A DNA stretch of 64,000 bases. Origin: JAMXLO01 sp963812475. Lineage in GTDB: Bacteria; Pseudomonadota; Alphaproteobacteria; Acetobacterales; Acetobacteraceae. Of this stretch, positions 33,762 to 43,369 are shown piece by piece. The notes under the pieces are model-generated. The model did no database searches. It was not told the DNA's origin and saw only the letters and a program-made list of their open reading frames with translations. Numbering within the stretch: the first letter of the stretch is position 1; each line of letters starts with the position of its first letter. Both the position numbers and the translations under genes were made by a program. The DNA lies in NCBI GenBank assembly GCA_963812475.1, contig CAWEVI010000071.1, positions 26,812 to 90,811 on the forward strand, in the 5' to 3' direction.

Positions 33762-34643
33762 TCAGGCTCGCTTGCGAGAGGGCTTCGCTGCCTGGGCAGC
33801 AGCCGCACGCTTCGGCTTTGCTGCGGACTTGGTGGCCTCTTTCGCCACTGGCTCTCCCGCCGCCGGTTCTCCCAGGCTTTTCTTCAAGGCCGCCATAAGG
33901 TCGACCACGTTGGTCCGATCGGGTTCTGCCGGTTCGCTGAGGTCGATGCCTTCGCCCTTCAACTTGGCATCGAGCATCTCGCGCAACCTTGTCTCGTAGC
34001 GATCCTCGATGTCCGACGGGTCGTACTTGGCAGTCTGTCGATCGATCAGTTGCTTGGCGAGTTGCACCATCTCGGGGTCTGTCTTGACCTCGGTTACATC
34101 ATCGAAAATCTGCTTGGCATCGTTGATGTCGCGTTGCTCATCGAGCGTATGCGCGACAAGGCCGCCATCGGTCGGCATCAGTGCAATCGTTCGCTCGCGC
34201 TGCCCAATGACGACGCGGGACAGCGCAACCCGTCCGGTAGCCGAAATCGCTTCGTACAGCACGGCATAGACATCCCGGCCAGCATTTCCGTCCGGCGCGA
34301 GATAGTAGCTGGCGTTGAAGTAGATCGGATCGATCGAGTTTTTCTCGACGAACTTCTCGATTGTCATGACCGAGGAGCTCTCGACCCTCACGCTCTCGAA
34401 ATCGGCATCGCTGAGCAGGAGGTAGTGGTTCTTCTTGAATTCATACCCCTTCACCAGATCGCGCCGCTGAAGTTCCTTCTCGGTCTCCGCGTCGACAGTC
34501 AGCATCCTGATCCGATTGCCGGTCTCCGGATTGATCATGTTGAACCGGATCGTGCCGCGGTCGTGCTTGGCGCTGTAGAGTGCCACGGGACAAGAGACGA
34601 GCGCGAGGCGAAGATGGCCGCGCCAGATGGGACGTAGCGCCAT
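33762..34643 (-). CDS. ku: Ku homodimer protein for non-homologous end joining
   Basis: A 293-residue bacterial Ku. The core beta-barrel is seen from IWRGHLRLALVSCPVALY through INPETGNRI, VKGYEFKKNHYLLL and GRVALSRVVIGQRER, and the C-terminus is a basic tail rich in Lys and Ala (KSAAKPKRAAAAQAAKPSRKRA), typical of forms that bind or thread DNA. It holds broken ends for LigD. No ligD is found in the window. A small acidic protein gene ends two bases before its start. Confidence 0.94.
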   Translation of the reverse strand: MALRPIWRGHLRLALVSCPVALYSAKHDRGTIRFNMINPETGNRIRMLTVDAETEKELQRRDLVKGYEFKKNHYLLLSDADFESVRVESSSVMTIEKFVEKNSIDPIYFNASYYLAPDGNAGRDVYAVLYEAISATGRVALSRVVIGQRERTIALMPTDGGLVAHTLDEQRDINDAKQIFDDVTEVKTDPEMVQLAKQLIDRQTAKYDPSDIEDRYETRLREMLDAKLKGEGIDLSEPAEPDRTNVVDLMAALKKSLGEPAAGEPVAKEATKSAAKPKRAAAAQAAKPSRKRA

Positions 34644-34645
34644 CG

Positions 34646-34924
34646 CTATGCCGCCTGATAGCGAGAATGCCAGGCCCGGCGCTGGTGATCCGCTGCGCCC
34701 GATTCTTCCGCATCCGCCAGATCGTCCTGGACGGCATTGTCCAGCGCCGCGATCTGGTCGGAAAGCGCGTCCTCCAAATCTGTCAGCGCGTCCTGCAGAT
34801 GCGGGCCGGCAATCCCCTGATCGAGCCGCGCATGACGCTGAGCCAAACGGAGCAACTGCGTGACTCGATCTACGGTATCGCCGGATAGTGTGAACGTATC
34901 AGGAACGGATTGATGCATGCCCAT
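34646..34924 (-). CDS. Small acidic helical protein upstream of ku
   Basis: A 92-residue product with heptad-like helices (VDRVTQLLRLAQRHARL, LQDALTDLEDALSDQIAALDNAVQDDLADAEE split here into two parts) and strong negative charge in its second half. The stop is two bases from the ku start, so the two are almost surely cotranscribed and coupled. No family is recognised. Such an acidic protein might shield or modulate the basic Ku tail, which is only inference from position and charge. Confidence 0.6.
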   Translation of the reverse strand: MGMHQSVPDTFTLSGDTVDRVTQLLRLAQRHARLDQGIAGPHLQDALTDLEDALSDQIAALDNAVQDDLADAEESGAADHQRRAWHSRYQAA

Positions 34925-35204
34925 GTCCGAAAGAATTCTTTAGGGCGCGTTAATAGAAAAGGGGTGCAGCGGAACGAAAGTCTGGCGTATTGCTGAGACG
35001 CAAGGTTAGAATGTAGCCACAAGGTGTTCAGCACGTGGGCAGCATCTGCGACTCGGCCATCTGGTGGCTGTCGATACAAATAGCCGTGAACTCGCGGCCA
35101 CATGACCGGTGGCGCGCCCGCCGCGCGGCCCGCGCCAGTTACGGGCCACGCGGACGCTGTTGCTTCGGGTTCAGATCGAGCGTCGGACAAACGACCCGCC
35201 GCGC

Positions 35205-37421
35205 TTAGGCCGTCGCAAGGTGTTCGCGCAATTTGGACCAGCGTCGGCGCGAACCACGGTTTCGAACCGCAATGGCCAGCGCCTGCCGCTGACCGACCAG
35301 CACCACCAGTCGCTTGCCGCGCGTCACACCCGTATAGAGAAGATTGCGTGCCAGCATCATGTAGTGCTGCGTCATCAGTGGAATCACCACGGCCGGATAT
35401 TCCGAGCCCTGGCTTTTGTGGATCGTCGTCGCGTACGCCAGCACCAGCTCATCGAGTTCGCCAAAGCCGTAGGCTACGTCTCTGCCGTCAAACGCGACAA
35501 CCAGCTCGCTCTCCTCCTGGTCGATCCGCTGCACGATGCCGAGATCCCCATTGTACACCTCGCGATCGTAGTCATTTTCGATCTGCATGACCTTGTCGCC
35601 CGGACAGAAGGTCCAGCCGAAGCGCTCCACCCGATCCTCGCCCGGCGGGTTCAGCGCCTTCTGCAGCTCGATGTTCAGCGAGCGCGCACCGAGACCGCCG
35701 CGGTTCATCGGGCACAGCACCTGCACATCGCGGATCGGGTCCAGCCCGAAGGCTTTTGGAATTCGGTCCCGCACGACCGCGATGATCTTGGCAACGCCGT
35801 CGTCGGGTTCGGTCGCCTCGATGAAATAAAAATCGGACAGCGTCTTGCCGTGGGTGAGTTCCGGTAGCTGGCCGCGGTTGATCCGGTGCGCGTTGGTGAT
35901 CACACGACTTCCCGCCGCCTGGCGAAACACCTCGGTCAAACGGACGACTGGAATCATGTCACAGGCGATGATGTCGGCCAGCACCTGGCCGGGACCAACC
36001 GAGGGAAGCTGATCGACATCGCCGACAATGAGCAGCCCCGCCTCATCGGGCACGGCGCGCAGCAGCGAGCGCATCAATGGAACATCCACCATGCTGGCCT
36101 CGTCGATGACCAGAAGATCGCATTCCAGGGGATGCTCCTCGGTCCGGCGGAACTCGCCGGTCATCGGGTTTGTCTCCAACAGGCGGTGGATGGTCTTCGC
36201 CTCAAGTCCGGTGCTTTCCGACAGCCGCTTGGCGGCGCGACCCGTGGGAGCGCACAGCGCCACGCGGATCTGCTTGGCAAGCACGATCTTCAGGATGGAA
36301 TTCACCAGCGTGGTCTTGCCCACACCAGGACCGCCGGTGATCACCAGCACCTTGCTGGCGAGCGCCCGCTCCACCGCCTCGCGCTGGCTGTCGGCCAACA
36401 GCAGACCGGTCCGCCCCTCCACCCATGGAATTGCCTTGGCGGCATCGATGTGCGGCCACGGCGGGGCGCCCGACAGCAGAGCCCGCAACCGTTCGGCGAT
36501 GGTCTGTTCGGCTCGATACAGGCCGGTGAGGAACACGCAGCGGTGACCTTCCAGCACATCCGTAACAACGTCGCCGGCCTCCAGCTCCAGCGTCAACGCC
36601 GTCGCGATCAGATCGTCGGCAACTTCCAGCAGCCTGCCCGTCAGCGTCGTCAGCTCCGCGGTCGGCAGACCGCAGTGCCCGTCATTCATCGCCTCGGCCA
36701 GCGCGTAGCCGATGCCGGCGCGCACCCGGATCATCGCCGTCTTCTCGATCCCGACCCTGGCCGCGATCTGATCGGCGCTGCGGAATCCAATCCCACGAAT
36801 GTCCTTGGCCAGACGATAGGGATTTTCGCTGATCACCCGCACCGCATCGGCGCCATAGGCCTTGAAGATCCGCACGGCGCGGGAAGTGCCGACACCGTTG
36901 CTGTGCAGGAACAGCATGATCTCCCGGATCACCTTCTGCTCGGCCCAGCCGGCGGTGATGCGTTCCGCACGCTTGGCGCCGATGCCAGTCACCTCACGCA
37001 GACGCTCGGGCTGCTGCTCGATCAGATCGAACACCGCCTCGCCGAAGCCCCGCACCAAACGTTTGGCATAGACCGGGCCGATGCCGCGGATCATCCCGGA
37101 GCCAAGATACCGCTCGATGCCATCGAGCGTGGTTGGCGGGCTGGCCTTGAGAAAGGACGCGCGGAACTGCTGGCCATGGGTGCGGTCGTTCACCCATGCG
37201 CCACTCATCTGGACGAACTCGCCGGCCGCGATCGTCGCCGCGTGACCGACCACGGTGACCAGATCCCGTTGCCCGCGTGCTTTGACGCGCAGTACGCAGA
37301 ACCCGTTCTCCGGGTTGTGGAATGTCACCCGCTCCACCAGACCGGCCAGGGCTTCGGTGGTTGTTGGCTGCGCCGTACCTGCCGCTACCCGGTTCGACAA
37401 AGGTTCATTCCAGCGCTGCAA
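35205..37421 (-). CDS. recD2: RecD2-type ATP-dependent DNA helicase
   Basis: A 738-residue SF1B 5'-3' helicase. N-terminal OB and helix-hairpin-helix regions (RGIGPVYAKRLV, TGIGAKRAERI) lead to Walker A (ITGGPGVGKTTLV), Walker B (LLVIDEASMVD), motif III (IVGDVDQLPSVGPG) and the C-terminal SH3 and UvrD_C_2 part (TIHKSQGSEYPAVVIP, YTGVTRGKRLVVLVGQ). It is the RecBC-independent form, involved in repair. The start overlaps the end of the aldo/keto reductase gene by 17 bases. The gap of 280 bases to the ku pair holds no gene. Confidence 0.92.
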   Translation of the reverse strand: MQRWNEPLSNRVAAGTAQPTTTEALAGLVERVTFHNPENGFCVLRVKARGQRDLVTVVGHAATIAAGEFVQMSGAWVNDRTHGQQFRASFLKASPPTTLDGIERYLGSGMIRGIGPVYAKRLVRGFGEAVFDLIEQQPERLREVTGIGAKRAERITAGWAEQKVIREIMLFLHSNGVGTSRAVRIFKAYGADAVRVISENPYRLAKDIRGIGFRSADQIAARVGIEKTAMIRVRAGIGYALAEAMNDGHCGLPTAELTTLTGRLLEVADDLIATALTLELEAGDVVTDVLEGHRCVFLTGLYRAEQTIAERLRALLSGAPPWPHIDAAKAIPWVEGRTGLLLADSQREAVERALASKVLVITGGPGVGKTTLVNSILKIVLAKQIRVALCAPTGRAAKRLSESTGLEAKTIHRLLETNPMTGEFRRTEEHPLECDLLVIDEASMVDVPLMRSLLRAVPDEAGLLIVGDVDQLPSVGPGQVLADIIACDMIPVVRLTEVFRQAAGSRVITNAHRINRGQLPELTHGKTLSDFYFIEATEPDDGVAKIIAVVRDRIPKAFGLDPIRDVQVLCPMNRGGLGARSLNIELQKALNPPGEDRVERFGWTFCPGDKVMQIENDYDREVYNGDLGIVQRIDQEESELVVAFDGRDVAYGFGELDELVLAYATTIHKSQGSEYPAVVIPLMTQHYMMLARNLLYTGVTRGKRLVVLVGQRQALAIAVRNRGSRRRWSKLREHLATA

Positions 37422-38340
37422 TCATGCGGGCGCGCAGAGCGGCGTCAGGATAGTTGCCGATCCCGGCCTGCACGTTGTCGGACATGTGCTGCGGGCGGCT
37501 GGTGGCGGGAATGGCGCAGGTGACGGCGGGGTTCGCCAACACGAACTTCAGCAGGATCTGCGCCCAACTTGTGCAACCGATCTCCGCGGCCCAGTCCGGC
37601 AGCTTGCTGCGGCCCAGGCGTCCGAGCAGGTCGCCGCCGCCGAACGGCCGGTTGACCAGGATGGCAATGCCGCGCTCGGCGGCAAGCGGCAGCAGGCGTT
37701 GTTCGGCGGCGCGGTCGTCCAGCGCGTAGTTGAGCTGCACAAAATCGAGCCGCTCCGCCCGCATCATCGCTTCAAGTTCGTCAAAAGCGCTCGACATATA
37801 GTGGGTGACACCGAGATAGCGGATGCGTCCTTCCGTCTTCCAGCCGCGCAATGTCGGCAAATGCGCGCGCGCGTCGATCATGTTGTGCACCTGCATCAGA
37901 TCGATGCGGCTCGCCTGCAGCAGCTCCATCGAGCGCTGCATCTGGGTGATGCCGGCCTGGCGGCCGGTGGTCCAGACCTTGGTTGCCAGGAACGCCTCGG
38001 CGCGCGAACCGCCCGCGGCCAGCAGATCGCCCACGACCTCCTCCGACGAGCCGTACATCGGCGATGAATCGATCACCGAGCCGCCCGCTGTGAACAGCAC
38101 GTGCAGCACATCAGCAAGCGGCGCCCTGGCGACCGGTGATGCACCGACATCAAAGGTCCGCCAGGTTCCGCAGCCGATGACGGGAAGCGGTTCACCGCTG
38201 GAGGGGATCGGTCTTGTCTGCATCTTGGTCCTCGCTACGATCTGGGCTTCGGCGTCGCCGGCGAACGGCATGGCCAGGGCGGCGCCGACCACCGCTCGCC
38301 TGCCCAACCGCCGCCCGGGAAGATAACCATTCCAGCGCAA
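37405..38340 (-). CDS. Aldo/keto reductase with a Tat-like leader
   Basis: About 311 residues. The leader has twin arginines followed by a hydrophobic stretch (RRLGRRAVVGAALAMPFAGDAEA), which suggests export. The AKR barrel then shows PVIGCGTWRTFD, VIDSSPMYGSSEEVVGDLL (Asp and Tyr of the tetrad), FLATKVWTTGR (Lys) and DLMQVHNMID (His). Such enzymes reduce carbonyls with NAD(P)H; a secreted form would be odd but is known in this family. The start is uncertain: TTG 38340 avoids overlap with the upstream gene, while GTG/ATG choices run from 38391 inward. Confidence 0.8.
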   Translation of the reverse strand: MRWNGYLPGRRLGRRAVVGAALAMPFAGDAEAQIVARTKMQTRPIPSSGEPLPVIGCGTWRTFDVGASPVARAPLADVLHVLFTAGGSVIDSSPMYGSSEEVVGDLLAAGGSRAEAFLATKVWTTGRQAGITQMQRSMELLQASRIDLMQVHNMIDARAHLPTLRGWKTEGRIRYLGVTHYMSSAFDELEAMMRAERLDFVQLNYALDDRAAEQRLLPLAAERGIAILVNRPFGGGDLLGRLGRSKLPDWAAEIGCTSWAQILLKFVLANPAVTCAIPATSRPQHMSDNVQAGIGNYPDAALRARMIAALE

Positions 38341-38356
38341 GTCCGCCCCCGGTTGC

Positions 38357-39547
38357 TCAGTCCGCCAATGCCGGCGCCGCCACCTTCGCACCCTTGAAGG
38401 CAGGGATCACCTCCTCGGCAAAGCGCTGCAGCTGTTCCAGCGCCACATTGAGCGGAACGCCGATTGCCATGCTGCACGTCACGCGATCGAGACCCGGATA
38501 GCGCGCTTCCACCGCCTTGAGCTGCGCGATGATGTCATCCGGCGTGCCGGTGAGGAAACCGCCGGCCTTCACCGCATCCTCGATGCGCGGCAGGTTGGCT
38601 GTAGGCGCACGTTTGCGATCGCGCATGATCTCGATCTGCTCGTCGGTCATCGCGCGCACCAGGCGCAGTTCGCCGAACATCTTCATGTTCTCCTCGTAGT
38701 ACTTCGCCGCTTCGCGCATGCCGGCCTCGCGGTTTTCGGCAATCAGGAACTGGTAGCCGAGCGACAGCCGCTCCCCGAGTTCAATCTGCTTTCCCTGGCG
38801 CGCATACGCTGCCTGGAAGTCCACCATATGTCGGTGCACCGCGCCGCCCTCCGCCGAACCTCCGCCGATGACGCCGGAAATTCCGTGTTTGGCCATGAAA
38901 TCGAATCCGCGTTGCGTGCCGCCCTGGATCGGCTGCCAACATTCCACCGGCTGACGCAACGGGCGCGGTACCAGGGTCAGCTCCTTCAGCCCGTAGCCGC
39001 GGTACGGCACCTCCGGCGGGAGCGTGTAGTACTTGCCCTTGTGCGCGAAGTTGTCGCTCTCGAACGCCTTGAAGATGATATCGACCTGCTCCTCGAACAG
39101 GTCGCGGTTCGCCGGCTGATCGAGCAACGGGGCGCCGAAGGTCTCCACTTCGCGCGTGTGATAGCCGCGGCCCACACCGAAGATGACGCGCCCGTTGCTG
39201 AGGATATCCGCCATCGCATAGTCCTCGGCCAGGCGCAGCGGATGCCACATCGGTGTGATATTGAAGCCGCAGCCGATCTTGAGGCGTTTGGTGACATGCG
39301 TCAGATGCAGCGCCATCATCAGCACATTGGGAATACACTCGTAGCCCTCGGGCTGAAAGTGATGCTCCGCCATCCAGAATGCGTTGAAGCCGACACGGTC
39401 CATCAGCTTTGCCATGGCCTCGGCTTTTGAAAGCGCAGTGGTGAGCGCCTCGTTTGGATAGACGCGGTCGTTGACCGGTACACCGCCATAGCCGAGGTCG
39501 TCCATATCGATATGACCGGCGTAGGAGCTGTCGAACTTGGTGATCAT
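38357..39547 (-). CDS. LLM-class flavin-dependent oxidoreductase (luciferase-like monooxygenase)
   Basis: A 396-residue TIM-barrel flavoenzyme that uses FMNH2 from a reductase partner. Markers are FWMAEHHFQPEGYECIPN (active-site His), IGCGFNITPMWHPLRLAEDYAM, FGVGRGYHTREVE and a GTPDDIIAQL C-terminal block. Its neighbours, a ring-cleavage-like dioxygenase and an amidohydrolase, suggest oxidation of a small organic substrate. AGGG lies ten bases before ATG 39547. Substrate unknown. Confidence 0.88.
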   Translation of the reverse strand: MITKFDSSYAGHIDMDDLGYGGVPVNDRVYPNEALTTALSKAEAMAKLMDRVGFNAFWMAEHHFQPEGYECIPNVLMMALHLTHVTKRLKIGCGFNITPMWHPLRLAEDYAMADILSNGRVIFGVGRGYHTREVETFGAPLLDQPANRDLFEEQVDIIFKAFESDNFAHKGKYYTLPPEVPYRGYGLKELTLVPRPLRQPVECWQPIQGGTQRGFDFMAKHGISGVIGGGSAEGGAVHRHMVDFQAAYARQGKQIELGERLSLGYQFLIAENREAGMREAAKYYEENMKMFGELRLVRAMTDEQIEIMRDRKRAPTANLPRIEDAVKAGGFLTGTPDDIIAQLKAVEARYPGLDRVTCSMAIGVPLNVALEQLQRFAEEVIPAFKGAKVAAPALAD

Positions 39548-39629
39548 TGGCTAATCCCTTCGAGACTTCGAGCCGTGGGTGAAGTCATGTCGCGGTATTG
39601 GATTCTGCTCGTTCGACCGTGGCACATTG

Positions 39630-40715
39630 TTACCCGGTCAGCTGTTCAAACACCTTGGACACCACCAGCGGCCGGTCCGTGTCGACGCTCACCCCGCACA
39701 GCGTTCGCCGCATCCCGGGCGTGCGCCGCTGCTGGAACGCCGCACGCGCCGCCTCGTCCGCACCATGCAGTATGCCCTGCGGCGTGTGCGACAGCATGCC
39801 TGGCTTGCGGCCGCCCGACGCGTCGTGATGCACGAACACGCTTTCATCATTATCGACGTTGCGATGGTACGACGGCAGCTCCTCAGCGTTCAAATCGGCC
39901 ACGGCCATCTGCGGCAGGAAGGTGATCACCGCAAACCCCGTCGCATGGAACGTGCACCAGGACGAAGGCGCCAGATGAATCCGGTCGGAGCTGATCGGGA
40001 TGATGTCGCGGACGTTGAGTTTGTAAGGGAACAGATCGCCCTTCCAACCCACCGATGCCAACGGGTTGTTGCGATAAAAGATGGAGCTGTGCGCGCCGCC
40101 GTGTTTGACCCGCAATTCCCATTCGTCTCGCTGCGGCCAGCGGTAATCGTGCAACTCCGGCAACACCAGGACGGTGGGATCGACCGGCATATGGCGTCCC
40201 ACCTGCTGGTGTTCCGTGAGCGACAGCGGCGCAGGCAATTCGACCATCAGCATGTGACTGTCGCCCGCATCCGGCATCACGCTGAAGGTTATGCCCTTCG
40301 GTATCAGCACATAGTCGCCCGGCTCGTAAACAATGCGCCCGAACTCGGTGGCGAACTGGCCCGTCCCCTTGTGCACGAAATACAGCATGTCGCCGTCGGT
40401 GTTGCGATACGCGAACGGCATCGCCGCGCTTCGGCGGCTGACCGCGACACTGACATCGGCGTTCGACAGCATCACTTCCGGTGCGCCGCGCGGATCGGTC
40501 ATGTCGGACGGCTCGACCCGCGTGGTGTCGGCGACGCGCCGTGGGTGCAGCGTGCCCTCGACACGCACGACCTCATTGGGACCGTGCTCGCGGTAGATCA
40601 TCGCAACCGGGCCAAAAAAGCCCTCGCGACTTATGTGCTCCTCACGCAGGTCACCCAGCCCGACCCGCGCCTGGCGGACGTGCCGCCCGATTGCATGGTG
40701 AATCCAGGAACGCAT
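39630..40715 (-). CDS. Homogentisate 1,2-dioxygenase-like bicupin
   Basis: A 361-residue protein of the HmgA fold, shorter than the usual ~430. The N-terminal cupin (YFVHKGTGQFATEFG, YEPGDYVLIPKG) and the C-terminal part (SYHRNVDNDESVFVHHD, MLSHTPQGILHG) hold His and Glu residues placed like the iron ligands of HmgA. It probably cleaves an aromatic ring or a related diol. No maiA or fahA partner lies nearby, so tyrosine catabolism is not implied. GGGAGG precedes ATG 40715. Confidence 0.8.
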   Translation of the reverse strand: MRSWIHHAIGRHVRQARVGLGDLREEHISREGFFGPVAMIYREHGPNEVVRVEGTLHPRRVADTTRVEPSDMTDPRGAPEVMLSNADVSVAVSRRSAAMPFAYRNTDGDMLYFVHKGTGQFATEFGRIVYEPGDYVLIPKGITFSVMPDAGDSHMLMVELPAPLSLTEHQQVGRHMPVDPTVLVLPELHDYRWPQRDEWELRVKHGGAHSSIFYRNNPLASVGWKGDLFPYKLNVRDIIPISSDRIHLAPSSWCTFHATGFAVITFLPQMAVADLNAEELPSYHRNVDNDESVFVHHDASGGRKPGMLSHTPQGILHGADEAARAAFQQRRTPGMRRTLCGVSVDTDRPLVVSKVFEQLTG

Positions 40716-40734
40716 GGTTTTGCACCTCCCAGCA

Positions 40735-42237
40735 CTATCGCACCATCTCCGCGCTCAGCTTGCGGGGCAGGTCATGCGCGCAGCGGCCAAGTCCGACGCA
40801 GAAATGATTGACCACCGGCGCAAGGCTCTCTGCCATCGGACGGGCCGAGGCGTTCGCCTCGGCCAGCCGTGCTGCCGCATCGCGTGCACGGCTGACGATG
40901 CGCTTCCAATCCAGCCCGGGCAATACGCCATCTTTCAGCACAACCCGCCCGCCGATCATCACATCGCGCACGGCCGCGCCATCCTCGGTGTTCACCAGTT
41001 GGTTGATCGCATTATTGAGCGGCACGAGATTGACATGATCGAGATCAAGGAACACGAGATCCGCCTTGTAGCCGGGCGCGATCTTGCCGATCAGATCACC
41101 CATGCCAAGCACCGCGGCACTCCCCTCGGTCGCCAGCCGCAACGCTTCGGCGGCGCCGATCCATTCTTCCGGCGGGCGATCGAACACCCGGGAGACGAAG
41201 GCGCCCAGCCGCATCGCCTCGAACATGTTCTGGTTGTCGGACGAGGATGATCCGTCGGTCCCGATCCCCACGGTAACGCCGCCGGCGATGGCGCGGCGCA
41301 TATCGGCGATGCCGTTGCCAAGCCGCAGATTGGAACCGGGATTGTGCGCCAGCGACCCCCCGTGCCGCGCGAGCAGCTCGACTTCCGTGGCGTCGATCCA
41401 GATCGCGTGGGCGCCGCTGAATCCTGGCCCGAGCAGACCGATCCTTTGCAGATGCGCCGTCAGCGTGGTGCCGTAACGCCGCTGCGCGCCCGCACGCTGC
41501 ACGGGCAATTCCGCCAGATGCGTCTGCAACGGCATGCCGAACTCCACTGCCATGTCGCGACAGGCGAGCATGAACTGGTCGGAGCAATGCAGCGGAATTG
41601 TCGGCGCGATGCCCAGCCGGATGTGATCGCGCGAGTACGGCCAGGCCGCTGCCGCATCACGGATCGGCGCCAGGATCGCATCGGCCGAGGCGGTGCGCAT
41701 CGCTTCGGCAATCGATCGCAACTCGGGCGGAAAGGCGTCGAGCAAGCCCGGAATCGCCTGATAGAAACTGCGGTCGGCGATCATCGGTGCGATCACCGCG
41801 CGCATGCCGACGTCGGCGTAGGCCTGTGCAACGACGTGAAGTGCTTCGACCGATGGCACCGGCAGCATCGCCGACAGATCGTAACAGCTGGTGCAGCCTT
41901 TGCGCAGCATCTCCACCGCGGACAGCAGTGTCGAGAGATAGCGGTCATCGTCCGTGCGGTTGCCGTTGATCCACGGGCCGGCGTTCAACAGCAGTTCTAA
42001 GGACCAGAGATCGCCGATACCCTTCCCCAGTCCGCCGTGACCATGCGTGTGCGCGTTGATCAGACCCGGGATGATCAGCCGCCCGGCGGCGTCGATCCGC
42101 TGCGATGCATTGGCAGTTCCCGGAGGAACGATCGCCGTGATGGTGTCGTCGTTCAAAACGATATCCGCTTGTCGTGCGGTGGTCTCGCCCGCGGCAAGCA
42201 CTGTACCGCCAACGATGACGACAGGATCGGTTGGCAT
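40735..42237 (-). CDS. Amidohydrolase of the TRZ/ATZ deaminase type
   Basis: A 500-residue metal-dependent hydrolase. The first metal motif is PGLINAHTHGHGGL; further ligands are in LQTHLAEL (His), SGAHAIWID (His) and VGIGTDGSSSSDNQNMF (Asp). The C-terminal strand domain follows (KADLVFLDLD). The family includes cytosine, guanine, hydroxyatrazine and 5-methylthioadenosine deaminases. I start at ATG 42237, where the N-terminal domain begins. It lies 19 bases upstream of the dioxygenase-like gene, so both are likely in one operon with the LLM enzyme. Confidence 0.87.
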   Translation of the reverse strand: MPTDPVVIVGGTVLAAGETTARQADIVLNDDTITAIVPPGTANASQRIDAAGRLIIPGLINAHTHGHGGLGKGIGDLWSLELLLNAGPWINGNRTDDDRYLSTLLSAVEMLRKGCTSCYDLSAMLPVPSVEALHVVAQAYADVGMRAVIAPMIADRSFYQAIPGLLDAFPPELRSIAEAMRTASADAILAPIRDAAAAWPYSRDHIRLGIAPTIPLHCSDQFMLACRDMAVEFGMPLQTHLAELPVQRAGAQRRYGTTLTAHLQRIGLLGPGFSGAHAIWIDATEVELLARHGGSLAHNPGSNLRLGNGIADMRRAIAGGVTVGIGTDGSSSSDNQNMFEAMRLGAFVSRVFDRPPEEWIGAAEALRLATEGSAAVLGMGDLIGKIAPGYKADLVFLDLDHVNLVPLNNAINQLVNTEDGAAVRDVMIGGRVVLKDGVLPGLDWKRIVSRARDAAARLAEANASARPMAESLAPVVNHFCVGLGRCAHDLPRKLSAEMVR

Positions 42238-42349
42238 GCGGTTCTCCCAGCCGGTGCAGAATGCGACTTTGCTTTGCCGGGAGGCTATAGCAAAGTCTTC
42301 TCGGTGCGTAGGCGACCGGGCGTCGCCGCATCGGTCGGGGGAACGGACA

Positions 42350-43270
42350 ATGAGCGAATTGCGCGTGGTCGCCACAGGATTGGGCTTTCCGGAAGGGCCG
42401 GTCGTGATGCGGGACGGCTCGGTGGTGCTGGTCGAGATCGAGCGTCAAACCGTCAGCCGTGTGTTGCCGGACGGCACGGTGCAGGTGATCGCGCGCACCG
42501 GCGGCGGGCCCAACGGAATGGCGGTGGGACCCGACGGCGCGTTCTACGTCTGCAACAACGGCGGCTTCGCCTGGCGACTGGAAATGGGGCTGCTGCGTCC
42601 GGCCATGCAGGCATCGGACTACACCACCGGCCGGATCGAGCGGGTGGAACCGAGGACCGGAGCGGTCAGCGTGCTGTATGACCGTTGCGCCGACAATCCC
42701 CTGCGCGGTCCGAACGACATCGTGTTCGACGCCAATGGCGGGTTCTATTTCACCGATCTTGGCAAGACCCGTGCGCGAGATCGCGACCATGGGGTGATCT
42801 ATTACGCACTGGCGAACGGCTCGAAGATCGTCGAGGTGGCGTTCCCCTGTCTTACGCCGAACGGCATCGGGCTGTCGCCGGACGGGAAGGTGCTTTATGT
42901 CGCCGAGACCGAGCCCGCGCGGCTCTGGGCCTTCGACATCACCGCGCCGGGCGTGGTGAACAAACAGGGCTGGCCGTCGCCGAACGGCGGTCGGCTTGTC
43001 ACCGGCCTTGGCGGGTTCCAGCGTTTCGACAGCCTTGCGGTGGATGCGACCGGCAACGTCTGTGTCGCGACCCTGATCACCGGCTGCATCAGCGTGATCG
43101 CTCCGGATGGCAGGTTGGTGCGGCAGGTGGCCATGCCCGATCCTGTGACCACCAATATCTGTTTCGGCGGTCCAGGCCTGCGGACGGCCTATGTCACGCT
43201 GTCAGGGACAGGGCAGATGGTCGCGATGGAATGGCCGGAAGCGGGATTGCCGCTGGCCTACGAGGCGTAA
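42350..43270 (+). CDS. SMP-30/gluconolactonase-like lactonase
   Basis: A 306-residue six-bladed propeller. Metal-site motifs are TGLGFPEGPVV (Glu), GPNDIVFDANGGFYFTD (Asn) and RFDSLAVDATGNV (Asp). The family hydrolyses sugar or aldono-lactones in catabolic routes. It diverges from the amidohydrolase gene, with 112 bases between starts that should hold both promoters. Next to a deaminase and a dioxygenase it may open a lactone formed downstream. Confidence 0.87.
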   Translation: MSELRVVATGLGFPEGPVVMRDGSVVLVEIERQTVSRVLPDGTVQVIARTGGGPNGMAVGPDGAFYVCNNGGFAWRLEMGLLRPAMQASDYTTGRIERVEPRTGAVSVLYDRCADNPLRGPNDIVFDANGGFYFTDLGKTRARDRDHGVIYYALANGSKIVEVAFPCLTPNGIGLSPDGKVLYVAETEPARLWAFDITAPGVVNKQGWPSPNGGRLVTGLGGFQRFDSLAVDATGNVCVATLITGCISVIAPDGRLVRQVAMPDPVTTNICFGGPGLRTAYVTLSGTGQMVAMEWPEAGLPLAYEA

Positions 43271-43369
43271 CTCGCCGGGCATTGCAATGCTGCACTGCAT
43301 CATTTAAGAAGGCATTGACTGACGAAATGTCGCGAATGCCATTCGGAAAATGCGGATTTGGAATGAGCA

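Noticed and set aside
39630..40715. True homogentisate 1,2-dioxygenase (hmgA)
   Set aside because: The protein is about 70 residues short and lacks fahA/maiA neighbours, so only an HmgA-like label is given.
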